DNA of 16,203 nt, from NCBI GenBank assembly GCA_035288965.1, contig DATDYQ010000088.1, forward strand, positions 1 through 16,203, written 5' to 3'. Source of the stretch: DATDYQ01 sp035288965 (GTDB taxonomy: Archaea; Nanobdellota; Nanobdellia; SCGC-AAA011-G17; JAGVZF01). Of the stretch, positions 1-5,096 are shown in pieces. How positions within the stretch are numbered: position 1 is the first letter of the stretch; each line of letters starts with the position of its first letter. Position numbers and translations under genes: made by a program. The notes beneath the pieces were generated by a model. The model was not told where the DNA came from, made no database searches, and saw only the letters and a program-made list of their open reading frames with translations.

Positions 1-2
1 TG

Positions 3-209
3 CAAGAAAGACTAGTTAATGAATTAAAAGAAAATGTTAAAGAAAAAAAATTCAAATACTCTTATTATCTAGCTTTATTATTAAAAGATGATGAGATGAT
101 AAAATTCCTAGAACAATTTAAAGATGATGGAGTAGATAAAACTATTAACTTTGATCATTTTTATTCTGAATTAAAAGCTGAAATGGAGGCAAAACATGAT
201 AAGTTTTGA
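3..209 (+). CDS. C-terminal end of an unidentified protein (5' truncated by the window)
   Basis: An open frame runs from the window edge to a TGA at 207-209 and encodes about 68 residues. It is lysine- and glutamate-rich, probably helical, with no recognisable motif. It overlaps the start of the next gene by 14 bases, which suggests co-transcription and translational coupling. Because the next gene is a tRNA-binding protein of the MetRS-beta type, a translation role is possible, but nothing in this tail shows it. The true length and identity lie outside the window. Confidence 0.6.
   Translation, partial: QERLVNELKENVKEKKFKYSYYLALLLKDDEMIKFLEQFKDDGVDKTINFDHFYSELKAEMEAKHDKF
185..189 (+). promoter_or_regulatory. 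Shine-Dalgarno site of the tRNA-binding protein gene
   Basis: GGAGG lies six bases upstream of the ATG at 196, inside the end of the preceding gene. Such sites are rare in this window, where most first genes look leaderless. Its presence at an internal operon gene supports translation from a polycistronic mRNA and fixes the start. Confidence 0.6.
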
Positions 210-510
210 AGAATTTAGTAAACTAGATTTAAGAGTTGCTGAAATATTGGAAGTTAATGATCATCCAAATGCAGATAAATTATATGTTTTAAAAATTGAT
301 TTAGGAGATGAACAAAGAACATTAGTTGCTGGATTAAGAGCTTTTTATTCTAAAGATGAATTATTAAATAAGAAAGTTATTGTCCTAACAAATCTTGAAC
401 CTAAAACCTTTCGTGGAATTGAGAGTAAAGGAATGTTATTGGCAGCTGAAAAAGATGGAAAAGTTAAGTTCTTAACAGTTGATATTGAGAATGGTGCAAA
501 GATAAGATAG
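196..510 (+). CDS. tRNA-binding domain protein, MetRS beta-subunit/CsaA-like
   Basis: The 104-residue protein is a single OB-fold tRNA-binding domain, the kind found at the C-terminus of many methionyl-tRNA synthetases, in EMAPII/Arc1p, and as a free-standing subunit in archaea. Diagnostic stretches are the start FSKLDLRVAEI, the HPNADKLYVLKID strand-loop (residues 22-34), the VAGLR segment (about 44-48), and NLEPKTFRGIESKGMLLAA (about 66-84). Length matches the stand-alone archaeal form. It probably binds tRNA in trans to help methionyl-tRNA synthetase. The start is supported by a GGAGG site at 185-189. It overlaps the upstream gene by 14 bases. The exact synthetase partner is inferred from the family. 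Confidence 0.88.
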   Translation: MISFEEFSKLDLRVAEILEVNDHPNADKLYVLKIDLGDEQRTLVAGLRAFYSKDELLNKKVIVLTNLEPKTFRGIESKGMLLAAEKDGKVKFLTVDIENGAKIR

Positions 511-514
511 TAAG

Positions 515-524
515 CTTTAAAAAA
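515..524 (+). promoter_or_regulatory. TATA-like box of the PadR-like gene
   Basis: CTTTAAAAAA is centred about 28 bases before the ATG at 548. This is the same box-to-start spacing seen at the lemA and purA starts and implies a leaderless mRNA. A second AT-rich run (GATATATATAC, 526-536) is too close to the start to serve. Confidence 0.5.
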
Positions 525-547
525 CGATATATATACTATAAATACAT

Positions 548-904
548 ATGGTAAAAACAACAGAATTTGATGTATATCAAACATTAAGCTATCATGTCTG
601 GAAAGCACCTTTAGAAATACGAGATGAATTAAGAGAAAAAAGAGGAATTAGAAGGGAGACTATTTTCGGACCAGATGTAAATCTAGGCGCTATTTATGTT
701 CATTTAAATCATCTAGAAGAACAAGGTTTTTGTGAATATAGGTTAAGAGAATATAAAACACCCGAAGAATTGAAACAATTAATGATTCGTGAGGAGAATA
801 GAGCTAGAGAATATCGCTTAACAAGTCTTGGAATAAAAAATAGAGGTAAATATGAAAGAGAAGAAAGATCTACAGGTTTAGAAGGATTAACTGAACCGGC
901 TTAA
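548..904 (+). CDS. PadR-like winged-helix protein
   Basis: A 118-residue basic protein with a predicted winged-helix fold. Residues 8-30 form the first helices, GAIYVHLNHLEEQG (47-60) looks like the recognition helix, and EYRLREY (63-69) and REYRLTSLG (87-95) look like the wing strands. The pattern 'LGAIYVHLNHLEEQGF...YRLTSLG' resembles PadR-family regulators, which bind DNA as dimers. The C-terminal 20 residues are charged and probably disordered. No ligand or target is visible. It ends eight bases before the 3' end of the convergent tRNA-Ile gene. The fold assignment is fairly sure; the regulatory role is inferred. Confidence 0.7.
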   Translation: MVKTTEFDVYQTLSYHVWKAPLEIRDELREKRGIRRETIFGPDVNLGAIYVHLNHLEEQGFCEYRLREYKTPEELKQLMIREENRAREYRLTSLGIKNRGKYEREERSTGLEGLTEPA

Positions 905-941
905 TTAAAAGTGGGCCCAGGCGGATTTGAACCGCCGACCT

Positions 942-961
942 TAATCGGTTATTTTTTAACT
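942..961 (-). other. tRNA-Ile intron 3, position 43/44 (20 nt)
   Basis: The central helix is ATCG (967-964) with CGAT (947-944), a perfect 4 bp. The 5' bulge is A963 G962 | A961 and the 3' bulge is T943 A942 | A941. The inner helix GTTA/TAAC closes an A5 loop. The outer helix is weak, so this intron may need intron 2 to be present or removed first. The site lies at the junction of anticodon stem and variable loop. Confidence 0.83.
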
Positions 962-967
962 CTCGAT

Positions 968-982
968 GTCTTAGCCGAAGCA
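968..982 (-). other. tRNA-Ile intron 2, canonical position 37/38 (15 nt)
   Basis: The central helix pairs anticodon-loop bases C988 T987 G986 A985 with T973 A972 A971 G970 and contains one G/A mismatch. The 5' bulge is T984 A983 | T982 and the 3' bulge is A969 C968 | A967. The inner GC/GC pair is closed by a TTCG tetraloop. Confidence 0.88.
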
Positions 983-992
983 TATCAGTCGA

Positions 993-1009
993 CTGAGCGG
1001 ATTTCTCCT
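993..1009 (-). other. tRNA-Ile intron 1, position 27/28 (17 nt)
   Basis: The BHB is visible directly. The central helix is GAGC (1015-1012) with GCTC (998-995). The 5' bulge is A1011 C1010 | A1009 and the 3' bulge is A994 G993 | T992. The inner helix GGA/TCC is closed by a GAAA tetraloop. Position 27/28 is non-canonical for archaeal tRNA introns. Confidence 0.85.
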
Positions 1010-1063
1010 GTGCTCCAGCCAGGCTAAGCTATGGGCCCATATAAATAAAACCACTTATAATCA

Positions 1064-1071
1064 TTTATAAA
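1064..1071 (-). promoter_or_regulatory. TATA box of tRNA-Ile
   Basis: TTTATAAA is centred about 29 bases upstream of the tRNA 5' end at 1038. It lies between the stop of the homing endonuclease gene and the tRNA, so the tRNA can be transcribed independently. Confidence 0.6.
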
Positions 1072-1073
1072 GC

Positions 1074-1832
1074 TTACTGGTTATATCCCTTAAGTTGTTC
1101 TATACTTTTATTAGAATTACATTCTCTTATCACTTTATTAAGAAAATCTTTAAAATTAACAGTCTGAGAAGGATTTAAAACAAGATTATATAATCTGTGC
1201 TTACGGTGATTATCTTGTTTGTATACAGCAGCATTATAATTAAATTTTTTTAATATTAGATCTATATCTCTGATTAAATTTTTTGATATGGAAGTATATA
1301 CAAACCTTTTCTTTATGTAACCATCACTTAAGGTTGCTCCTAATAAAAATCCTCTTAAAAAATTTTTAGGATATTTATTAACATTCTTTAAACGAACTGT
1401 TAACGTTTTGTATTCTTTATAACTTAAATATAAGTCGATAAAATCATATATAAATCTAGATCTAAATCTTATAGTTCCTTTATTATTGTTTTTCTCAGTA
1501 GAAAGGTTTACATTAATATCAAACAATCTTAGCATTAATTTTTTAATTAGTTTAATTAATTCTTTATCATTCTTATTTAGATGTATCTTCACAGTATACA
1601 TCCATTTTTCTCTAAATTTAGAACCATCTCCTGCCCACAATCCAATAAAAAGTCCGATTAATAAAGAATTATTCCTAACGGATCTAACTATCTTGATTGT
1701 TCTAAGAACATTCTTTTTCTTCAAGTTATAATGTAATGTATTAATTTCATAACCATATTTATCCCTTAATTTTCTCAAAGAACACCCATTTTTATAATCT
1801 TTAGTTATCGCTTTTATAATATGTTTCTGCAT
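1074..1832 (-). CDS. LAGLIDADG homing endonuclease with N-terminal helix-turn-helix
   Basis: This 252-residue, very lysine-rich protein has both signature helices of a monomeric LAGLIDADG endonuclease: LIGLFIGLWAGDG (58-70, acidic D69) and FLRGFLLGATLSDG (158-171, acidic D170). Both catalytic aspartates are present, so it may be active. Residues 5-45 look like a helix-turn-helix (SLRKLRDKYGYEINTLHYNL). Known relatives cut intron-less alleles of tRNA or rRNA genes and drive intron homing. This one lies between an orphan tRNA 5' half (1924-1886) and the three-intron tRNA-Ile gene (1038-912), the usual setting of an archaeal tRNA-intron endonuclease. However, no matching 3' exon follows it. A TATA-like TTATAT (1855-1860) about 25 bases before the ATG could drive it independently. 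Confidence 0.9.
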   Translation of the reverse strand: MQKHIIKAITKDYKNGCSLRKLRDKYGYEINTLHYNLKKKNVLRTIKIVRSVRNNSLLIGLFIGLWAGDGSKFREKWMYTVKIHLNKNDKELIKLIKKLMLRLFDINVNLSTEKNNNKGTIRFRSRFIYDFIDLYLSYKEYKTLTVRLKNVNKYPKNFLRGFLLGATLSDGYIKKRFVYTSISKNLIRDIDLILKKFNYNAAVYKQDNHRKHRLYNLVLNPSQTVNFKDFLNKVIRECNSNKSIEQLKGYNQ

Positions 1833-1840
1833 AATACCTT

Positions 1841-1852
1841 AAAAACAACAAA
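1841..1852 (-). terminator. T-rich tract, possible end of the tRNA-half transcript
   Basis: On the minus strand the tract reads TTTGTTGTTTTT, about 75-85 bases after the tRNA-half 5' end. Archaeal RNA polymerase often terminates at T-runs, so the half could be released as a short RNA before the endonuclease frame starts at 1832. This is inferred from composition only. Confidence 0.3.
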
Positions 1853-1885
1853 CCTTATATCTTTTACGCGCACATATTCATGAAA

Positions 1886-1924
1886 TGAGAAGTGTTCGTT
1901 CTAACCAGGCTGAACTACAGGCCC
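1886..1924 (-). tRNA. Orphan 5' half of a tRNA (candidate split tRNA, best read as CUC anticodon)
   Basis: Bases 1924-1886 fold as the 5' half of a tRNA: acceptor strand GGGCCTG, T8 A9, D stem GTTC/GAAC around AGCCTGGTTA with the usual GG, G26, anticodon-stem strand AACAC, then TT-CTC-A as positions 32-37. No GTGTT, T arm or CAGGCCC follows anywhere in the window. After A37 the sequence continues into TTTCATGAATATG and a GC-rich GTGCGCG (1873-1867), then the homing endonuclease gene. TTTATAAA at 1950-1957 is about 29 bases upstream, the same spacing as at both complete tRNAs, so it is probably transcribed. It may be a trans-spliced half, a 5' exon whose 3' exon moved away, or a decayed tRNA. 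The CUC (Glu) reading follows from U33 and a 5-base stem, but the acceptor sequence is not typical of archaeal tRNA-Glu. Confidence 0.6.
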
Positions 1925-1949
1925 TTAATCTTAATTCAAAAATAAATGC

Positions 1950-1957
1950 TTTATAAA
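1950..1957 (-). promoter_or_regulatory. TATA box of the orphan tRNA half
   Basis: TTTATAAA is centred about 29 bases upstream of the tRNA-half 5' end (1924). It matches the position of the boxes at tRNA-Ile (29) and tRNA-Asn (28). Confidence 0.6.
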
Positions 1958-2019
1958 CATTTTGAATGACATAATCTAATGAATATATTCTACTACCATA
2001 TCATAAAAATAGATGAATA

Positions 2020-2028
2020 TTTATAAAT
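2020..2028 (+). promoter_or_regulatory. TATA box of purA
   Basis: TTTATAAAT is centred 29 bases before the ATG at 2053, implying a leaderless or nearly leaderless mRNA. It shares the intergenic region with the divergent tRNA-half promoter. Confidence 0.55.
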
Positions 2029-2052
2029 AACAAGATTATTGGACTTTCCGCA

Positions 2053-3276
2053 ATGACAGTTAGAGTAGTAGTAGGTGCACAATATGGTGATGAAGGTAAA
2101 GGTAAGATAATTGATTTCTTAGCAGAAAACAGTGATATTGTATCTAGATATGACGGAGCAGACAATGCAGGGCATACATTAGTTGTTGATGGTAAAAAGA
2201 TAGTCCTGCATTTAATTCCTTCTGGAATATTGCAAAGAAAAACTTGCGTGATTGCATCAGCAGTAAAAATAAATTTATACTCTTTAACAAGAGAATGTAA
2301 TGAAATAGAACAAAAATTTGGTTTTGATCCAAGAGAATTTCTTTACATTAGCGACTGTGCACACATAATTCTTCCTGAAGATGTTCAAGAAGCAAAAAAG
2401 GATGGAGAAAGCACAGGAAAGGGCGTTAAGCAATCAGCTTCAAGAAAATATCTAAGAGAAGGAATAAGAATAGATGATTTATTGAACTTAGATAAAATAG
2501 ACGATTTAGATCCCCGATCAAGTTTTATAAAAAATCATAATAACATAGAGGAATTAACAAAATTAGCTGACAATTTTAGAAAAAACGTTACAAACACTTC
2601 TTATTTATTAAATGAAGCAATTAAAAATAATAAAGAAGTTTTATTCGAAGCTGCCCAAGGAGGTGGACTAGATATTAATCACGGACAATATCCATTTGTT
2701 ACAAGTTCAGATTGTGTAGCTGGTGGAGCGAGTACTGGTGGAGGCATAGGACCAAATTTGATTGATAATGTAATCGGAGTAGCAAAAGTTTATACAACTA
2801 GAGTTGATAAAGATAAAAAAGCACCATTAGTAACTCAAGTAGAACCACAATTAGATGATTTATTAAGAAATGCTGGAAATGAGTTTGGTTCAACAACAGG
2901 ATTACCAAGAAGATGTGGTTGGTTTGATGTACCTTTAGTAAAACATTCTATAAGAATAAATGGAATAAATGAATTAATATTAACAAAATTAGATATTTTT
3001 GATTATCTTGATGAAATTAAAATTAGTACACATTATAATATAGATGGGGAAATTACAGATATTTACCCAACAAATGCTTCTACTCAAAGAAGATCCATTC
3101 CTGTATACGAAACTTTGCCTGGATGGAAAGGAAGATTTACAGCAGGCATGAGATATTCAAGACAATTGCCAGGCAATGCTAGTAGATATATAGATAGATT
3201 ACAAAAACTTTTAGATGTAAAAATAAGTTATGTTTCTACAGGTGCGGATAGGCATGAAATTATTAAGGTAGAATAA
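2053..3276 (+). CDS. purA: Adenylosuccinate synthetase (divergent)
   Basis: A 407-residue GTP-dependent enzyme that joins IMP and aspartate to give adenylosuccinate, the first step from IMP to AMP. The P-loop-like start VVVGAQYGDEGKGK carries catalytic D13, and NAGHTL carries H41. Further family motifs are EAAQGGGLDINHGQYPFVTS (about 199-218), TGGGIGP (about 228-234), GNEFGSTTGLPRRCGW (about 275-290), LTKLDIFD and a late ISYVSTGADR. Compared with the family, the glycine-rich IGNGVV is replaced by ASAVKI and TTGRGIGPAYEDK by STGKGVKQSASRK, although the nearby threonine and arginine remain. It is therefore probably active but on a divergent branch. The only nearby purine gene is the Ham1-like nucleotidase at 3476. 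It ends three bases before the convergent tRNA-Asn. Confidence 0.92.
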   Translation: MTVRVVVGAQYGDEGKGKIIDFLAENSDIVSRYDGADNAGHTLVVDGKKIVLHLIPSGILQRKTCVIASAVKINLYSLTRECNEIEQKFGFDPREFLYISDCAHIILPEDVQEAKKDGESTGKGVKQSASRKYLREGIRIDDLLNLDKIDDLDPRSSFIKNHNNIEELTKLADNFRKNVTNTSYLLNEAIKNNKEVLFEAAQGGGLDINHGQYPFVTSSDCVAGGASTGGGIGPNLIDNVIGVAKVYTTRVDKDKKAPLVTQVEPQLDDLLRNAGNEFGSTTGLPRRCGWFDVPLVKHSIRINGINELILTKLDIFDYLDEIKISTHYNIDGEITDIYPTNASTQRRSIPVYETLPGWKGRFTAGMRYSRQLPGNASRYIDRLQKLLDVKISYVSTGADRHEIIKVE

Positions 3277-3279
3277 AAG

Positions 3280-3353
3280 CGCCTCCGGCCGGATTTGAAC
3301 CGGCGACCACGCGGTTAACAGCCGCGGACTCTACCAGGCTAAGCTACAGAGGC
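3280..3353 (-). tRNA. tRNA-Asn(GUU), no intron
   Basis: A complete cloverleaf: acceptor GCCTCTG (3353-3347) with CGGAGGC (3287-3281, one wobble) and discriminator G3280. D stem GCTT/GAGT, anticodon stem CGCGG/CCGCG with loop CTGTTAA, anticodon GUU, variable loop TGGTC, T arm GCCGG-TTCAAAT-CCGGC. No CCA is encoded. It is uninterrupted, unlike the nearby tRNA-Ile. It is convergent with purA. Confidence 0.95.
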
Positions 3354-3376
3354 ATAAAAAAACAACAAATAACTCG

Positions 3377-3385
3377 TTTTAAAAA
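3377..3385 (-). promoter_or_regulatory. TATA-like box of tRNA-Asn
   Basis: TTTTTAAAA on the minus strand is centred about 28 bases upstream of the tRNA 5' end at 3353. Confidence 0.5.
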
Positions 3386-3445
3386 GGTTTCTATAATGTC
3401 TAACTTTTATCCATTAATCTACATTTAACAAAGTTTTTAATTAAG

Positions 3446-3453
3446 TTTATATA
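3446..3453 (+). promoter_or_regulatory. TATA box of the Ham1-family gene
   Basis: TTTATATA is centred about 27 bases before the ATG at 3476 but only about 12 before the in-frame ATG at 3461. The spacing rule seen across this window selects 3476. Confidence 0.55.
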
Positions 3454-3475
3454 TTTTTTTATGTATTCTATAATT

Positions 3476-4069
3476 ATGGAACTATATTATGCAACAAAAA
3501 ATTATGGAAAAGTACAATCATTACAAAGAGAGTTAGAAAACACAAATATCAGATTGATACACAAACCTTTAGAATTACCAGAACCCCGATCTGATGATGT
3601 AAAAGAAATAGCTGGAGAAAAAGTAATTTTTGCATACAGATTGTTAAAGAAACCAGTCGTATCTTTAGATGCCGGATTTTATATACATTCTTTAAATGGG
3701 TTTCCAAAAGCATTTGTTAATTTTGCATTAGAAACTATAGGTATTGAAGGCATTTTAAAGTTATGTGAAGGTAAAGAAAGAAACTGTGAATTTCAACATT
3801 GTCTAGCTTATATGGATAAATCTTTAGAATCGCCAAGATATTTCTCTTATGAAGTTAAGGGAAATTTATCATTTAATCCTAAAGGAGTGATGCAAAAACA
3901 TCTATGGTCAAAATTAAGTTTGATATTTATTCCTAAAGAAAGTAATAAAACATTAGCAGAGATGAATCCGGAAGAATTTTTAGAGTGGCGTAAAATAAAC
4001 TATAAAGGTTCTTCACATTATAAAAACTTTATTGATTGGTTTTTAGAACATAATTCCAAAGTTGATTAA
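3476..4069 (+). CDS. Ham1/RdgB-family (non-canonical purine) NTP pyrophosphatase
   Basis: From the ATG at 3476 the protein has 197 residues and starts MELYYATKNYGK, which fits the Ham1 start pattern (a Met, a short strand, then T-x-N-x-x-K). Other family features are EIAGEKVIFAYRLL (helix with conserved Glu/Lys), VVSLDAGFYIHSLNGFPKAF (equivalent of the usual EDTGLxIxALNGxPG loop), a Glu-rich strand region and NPKG before the C-terminal part. The family hydrolyses dITP, ITP and XTP to monophosphates and so cleans the nucleotide pool. The segment VMQKHLWSKLSLIFIP replaces the usual GFGYDPIF motif, so substrate choice may differ. An upstream in-frame ATG at 3461 would add five residues but lies only about 12 bases from the TATA box. 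Confidence 0.78.
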   Translation: MELYYATKNYGKVQSLQRELENTNIRLIHKPLELPEPRSDDVKEIAGEKVIFAYRLLKKPVVSLDAGFYIHSLNGFPKAFVNFALETIGIEGILKLCEGKERNCEFQHCLAYMDKSLESPRYFSYEVKGNLSFNPKGVMQKHLWSKLSLIFIPKESNKTLAEMNPEEFLEWRKINYKGSSHYKNFIDWFLEHNSKVD

Positions 4070-4084
4070 AAAAGAAAAAGAAAA

Positions 4085-4324
4085 TTAATATCCTTTCTTT
4101 AATCCTAAAATTAACAATTTAAGTCCCATTAATAAAAACAATATCACAAATGTTGTTTGTAGGTTAAACCAACCAAGCCATAGTCCTAATCCGAGCAATA
4201 TTAACACTATTCCCTTGACAGTCAACATTCCGCGCATGCATCCACAATTTGGTTTACCACACCATGGACACCTCATTCCTGCATTCATATCATTCATTCC
4301 GTTTTTCATAGCTCTTTTTGCCAT
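4085..4324 (-). CDS. Small membrane protein with CPWC zinc-ribbon-like motif
   Basis: A 79-residue protein with a short N-terminal soluble part carrying CPWCGKPNCGC (residues 19-29; CxxC, four residues, CxC), which could bind a metal ion. One or two membrane segments follow, covering roughly residues 35-52 and 57-75 (GIVLILLGLGLWLGWF; TFVILFLLMGLKLLILGL), and it ends KKGY. It has a strong Shine-Dalgarno site, unusual here. It is convergent with the Ham1-family gene (15 bases between stops) and downstream of the dolichol-kinase-like gene on the same strand. No function can be assigned. Confidence 0.7.
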   Translation of the reverse strand: MAKRAMKNGMNDMNAGMRCPWCGKPNCGCMRGMLTVKGIVLILLGLGLWLGWFNLQTTFVILFLLMGLKLLILGLKKGY

Positions 4325-4330
4325 TTGAAT

Positions 4331-4338
4331 ATCACCTC
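4331..4338 (-). promoter_or_regulatory. Shine-Dalgarno site GAGGTGAT
   Basis: On the minus strand GAGGTGAT lies six bases before the ATG at 4324. A TATA-like CTTTAAAAAC (4368-4359) is positioned so that the transcript would begin near this site, giving a short leader. This differs from the leaderless pattern of most first genes in the window. Confidence 0.65.
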
Positions 4339-4393
4339 AATTTTATTAATAAATTATAGTTTTTAAAGATTAGTTTTAACTTTAAAACAGTAA

Positions 4394-5065
4394 TTATATA
4401 AAGAAATTTAATATTATCAAAATTAATTGCCCATTAAATCCAGCAAACAAAGGAATTAATAAATTATCATCAATTTTTCTTGTAACAGTTTCAACAAATG
4501 TTGCTGTAAATGCCATTATTAATACAGCGGGCCATATTATTGCTCCGCTAAAAGATGTAGCCTTTATAAATGAGAATAAAGGAACTAAAGAATAACTTGC
4601 TTTGACAAATATTATTCCAATTATTAAATTTACAATCAACTGGGAAAAAAATCCTTCAAAAGATCTGTTTTCAAATCTTGGAATTTTATGTTTACCAAAT
4701 TTTTTATCAACCAATGCAGCTATTGCATCTCCAAATATCATCATCAAAACAGCAGCTGTCGCAATCCTAACATCAAAAATTGCAAAGGTTAATATTATTC
4801 CTATCGTCGTAAAAACTAATGAAGCTAATTGATTTCTCTCTTTTCTTCTTGCTATCCTTCTATATATCATAGATATTATTGGTATTTCTTTTCTTAATTC
4901 TAATCTAAAAAATTCTACCTGTATAAGAAAAAGTAATATTGCTGTTAAAATAAACAAACCAAGTTTTGAATTGTATGGAAAGAATATATAAAAAATAAAA
5001 ACATAGAATAAAGACAATAAATGAAAACCTTTTCTTTGCAACTCTCTTTTATAATCAAAATCCAT
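4394..5065 (-). CDS. Dolichol kinase-like CTP-dependent polyprenol kinase (membrane)
   Basis: A 223-residue polytopic membrane protein, with about six or seven hydrophobic segments. Signatures of the dolichol/phytol kinase branch of the CTP-transferase superfamily are RKGFHLLS (11-18), the cytoplasmic loop GDAIAALVDKKFGKHKI (112-128), NRSFEG (133-138) and VETVTRKIDDNLLIPL (191-206). The family phosphorylates a long-chain lipid alcohol using CTP. The gene lies 31 bases after a GT2 glycosyltransferase of the dolichyl-phosphate-sugar type, which fits a dolichol substrate. A TATA-like TTTAAA (about 5086-5091), roughly 25 bases upstream of the ATG, could give it its own promoter. CDP-archaeol synthase or phytol kinase activity cannot be excluded. 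Confidence 0.78.
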   Translation of the reverse strand: MDFDYKRELQRKGFHLLSLFYVFIFYIFFPYNSKLGLFILTAILLFLIQVEFFRLELRKEIPIISMIYRRIARRKERNQLASLVFTTIGIILTFAIFDVRIATAAVLMMIFGDAIAALVDKKFGKHKIPRFENRSFEGFFSQLIVNLIIGIIFVKASYSLVPLFSFIKATSFSGAIIWPAVLIMAFTATFVETVTRKIDDNLLIPLFAGFNGQLILIILNFFI

Positions 5066-5096
5066 ATTTAGAAATTATTTAGTAAGTTTAAAAACA

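Larger units (their letters stand above)
912..1038 (-). tRNA. tRNA-Ile(GAU) with three BHB introns
   Basis: The acceptor stem is GGGCCCA (1038-1032) with TGGGCCC (919-913) and discriminator A912. The T arm is GGCGG-TTCAAAT-CCGCC and the D stem is GCTT/GAGC. The D arm and T arm are intact, but the middle is 52 bases too long. Removing three segments (1009-993, 982-968 and 961-942) leaves a 75-nt cloverleaf with a perfect anticodon stem CTCGA/TCGAG, loop CTGATAA, anticodon GAU (986-984) and variable loop AGGTC. Each removed segment is bounded by two 3-nt bulges across a 4-bp helix, cut between bulge bases 2 and 3. Introns fall at positions 27/28, 37/38 and 43/44. The TATA box at 1064-1071 lies about 29 bases upstream. 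Confidence 0.93.

Noticed and set aside
345..608. Minus-strand 87-codon frame across the tRNA-binding and PadR-like genes.
   Set aside because: It overlaps two well-supported genes and the promoter between them and has no recognisable protein features.
912..1038. A class II tRNA (Leu or Ser) with a long variable arm.
   Set aside because: No consistent long variable arm forms and the length (127 bases) is too great; the three-intron model gives a perfect class I tRNA-Ile.
912..1038. A single intron model with stem AGTCG/CGATT.
   Set aside because: It leaves a 17-base insertion between D arm and anticodon stem and an A/C mismatch; the CTCGA/TCGAG stem is perfect once all three introns are removed.
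912..1924. The tRNA half at 1924 and the 3' part at 912-941 as two exons of one tRNA separated by the endonuclease intron.
   Set aside because: GGGCCTG with TGGGCCC gives only five Watson-Crick pairs and two wobbles, and anticodon strand AACAC does not pair with TCGAG. The 3' part has its own fully matching 5' exon at 1038-1010.
1886..1924. Reading the tRNA half as Met or Ile2 (CAU) or Arg (UCU).
   Set aside because: CAU would need a seven-base anticodon strand, and UCU would shift the stem and lose U33; only CUC fits five stem bases, U33 and A37. Identity still stays tentative.
2053..3276. Phage-type PurZ (2-aminoadenylosuccinate synthetase).
   Set aside because: The catalytic aspartate D13 is retained in GDEGKGK and no phage genes are nearby, so PurA is the simpler call.
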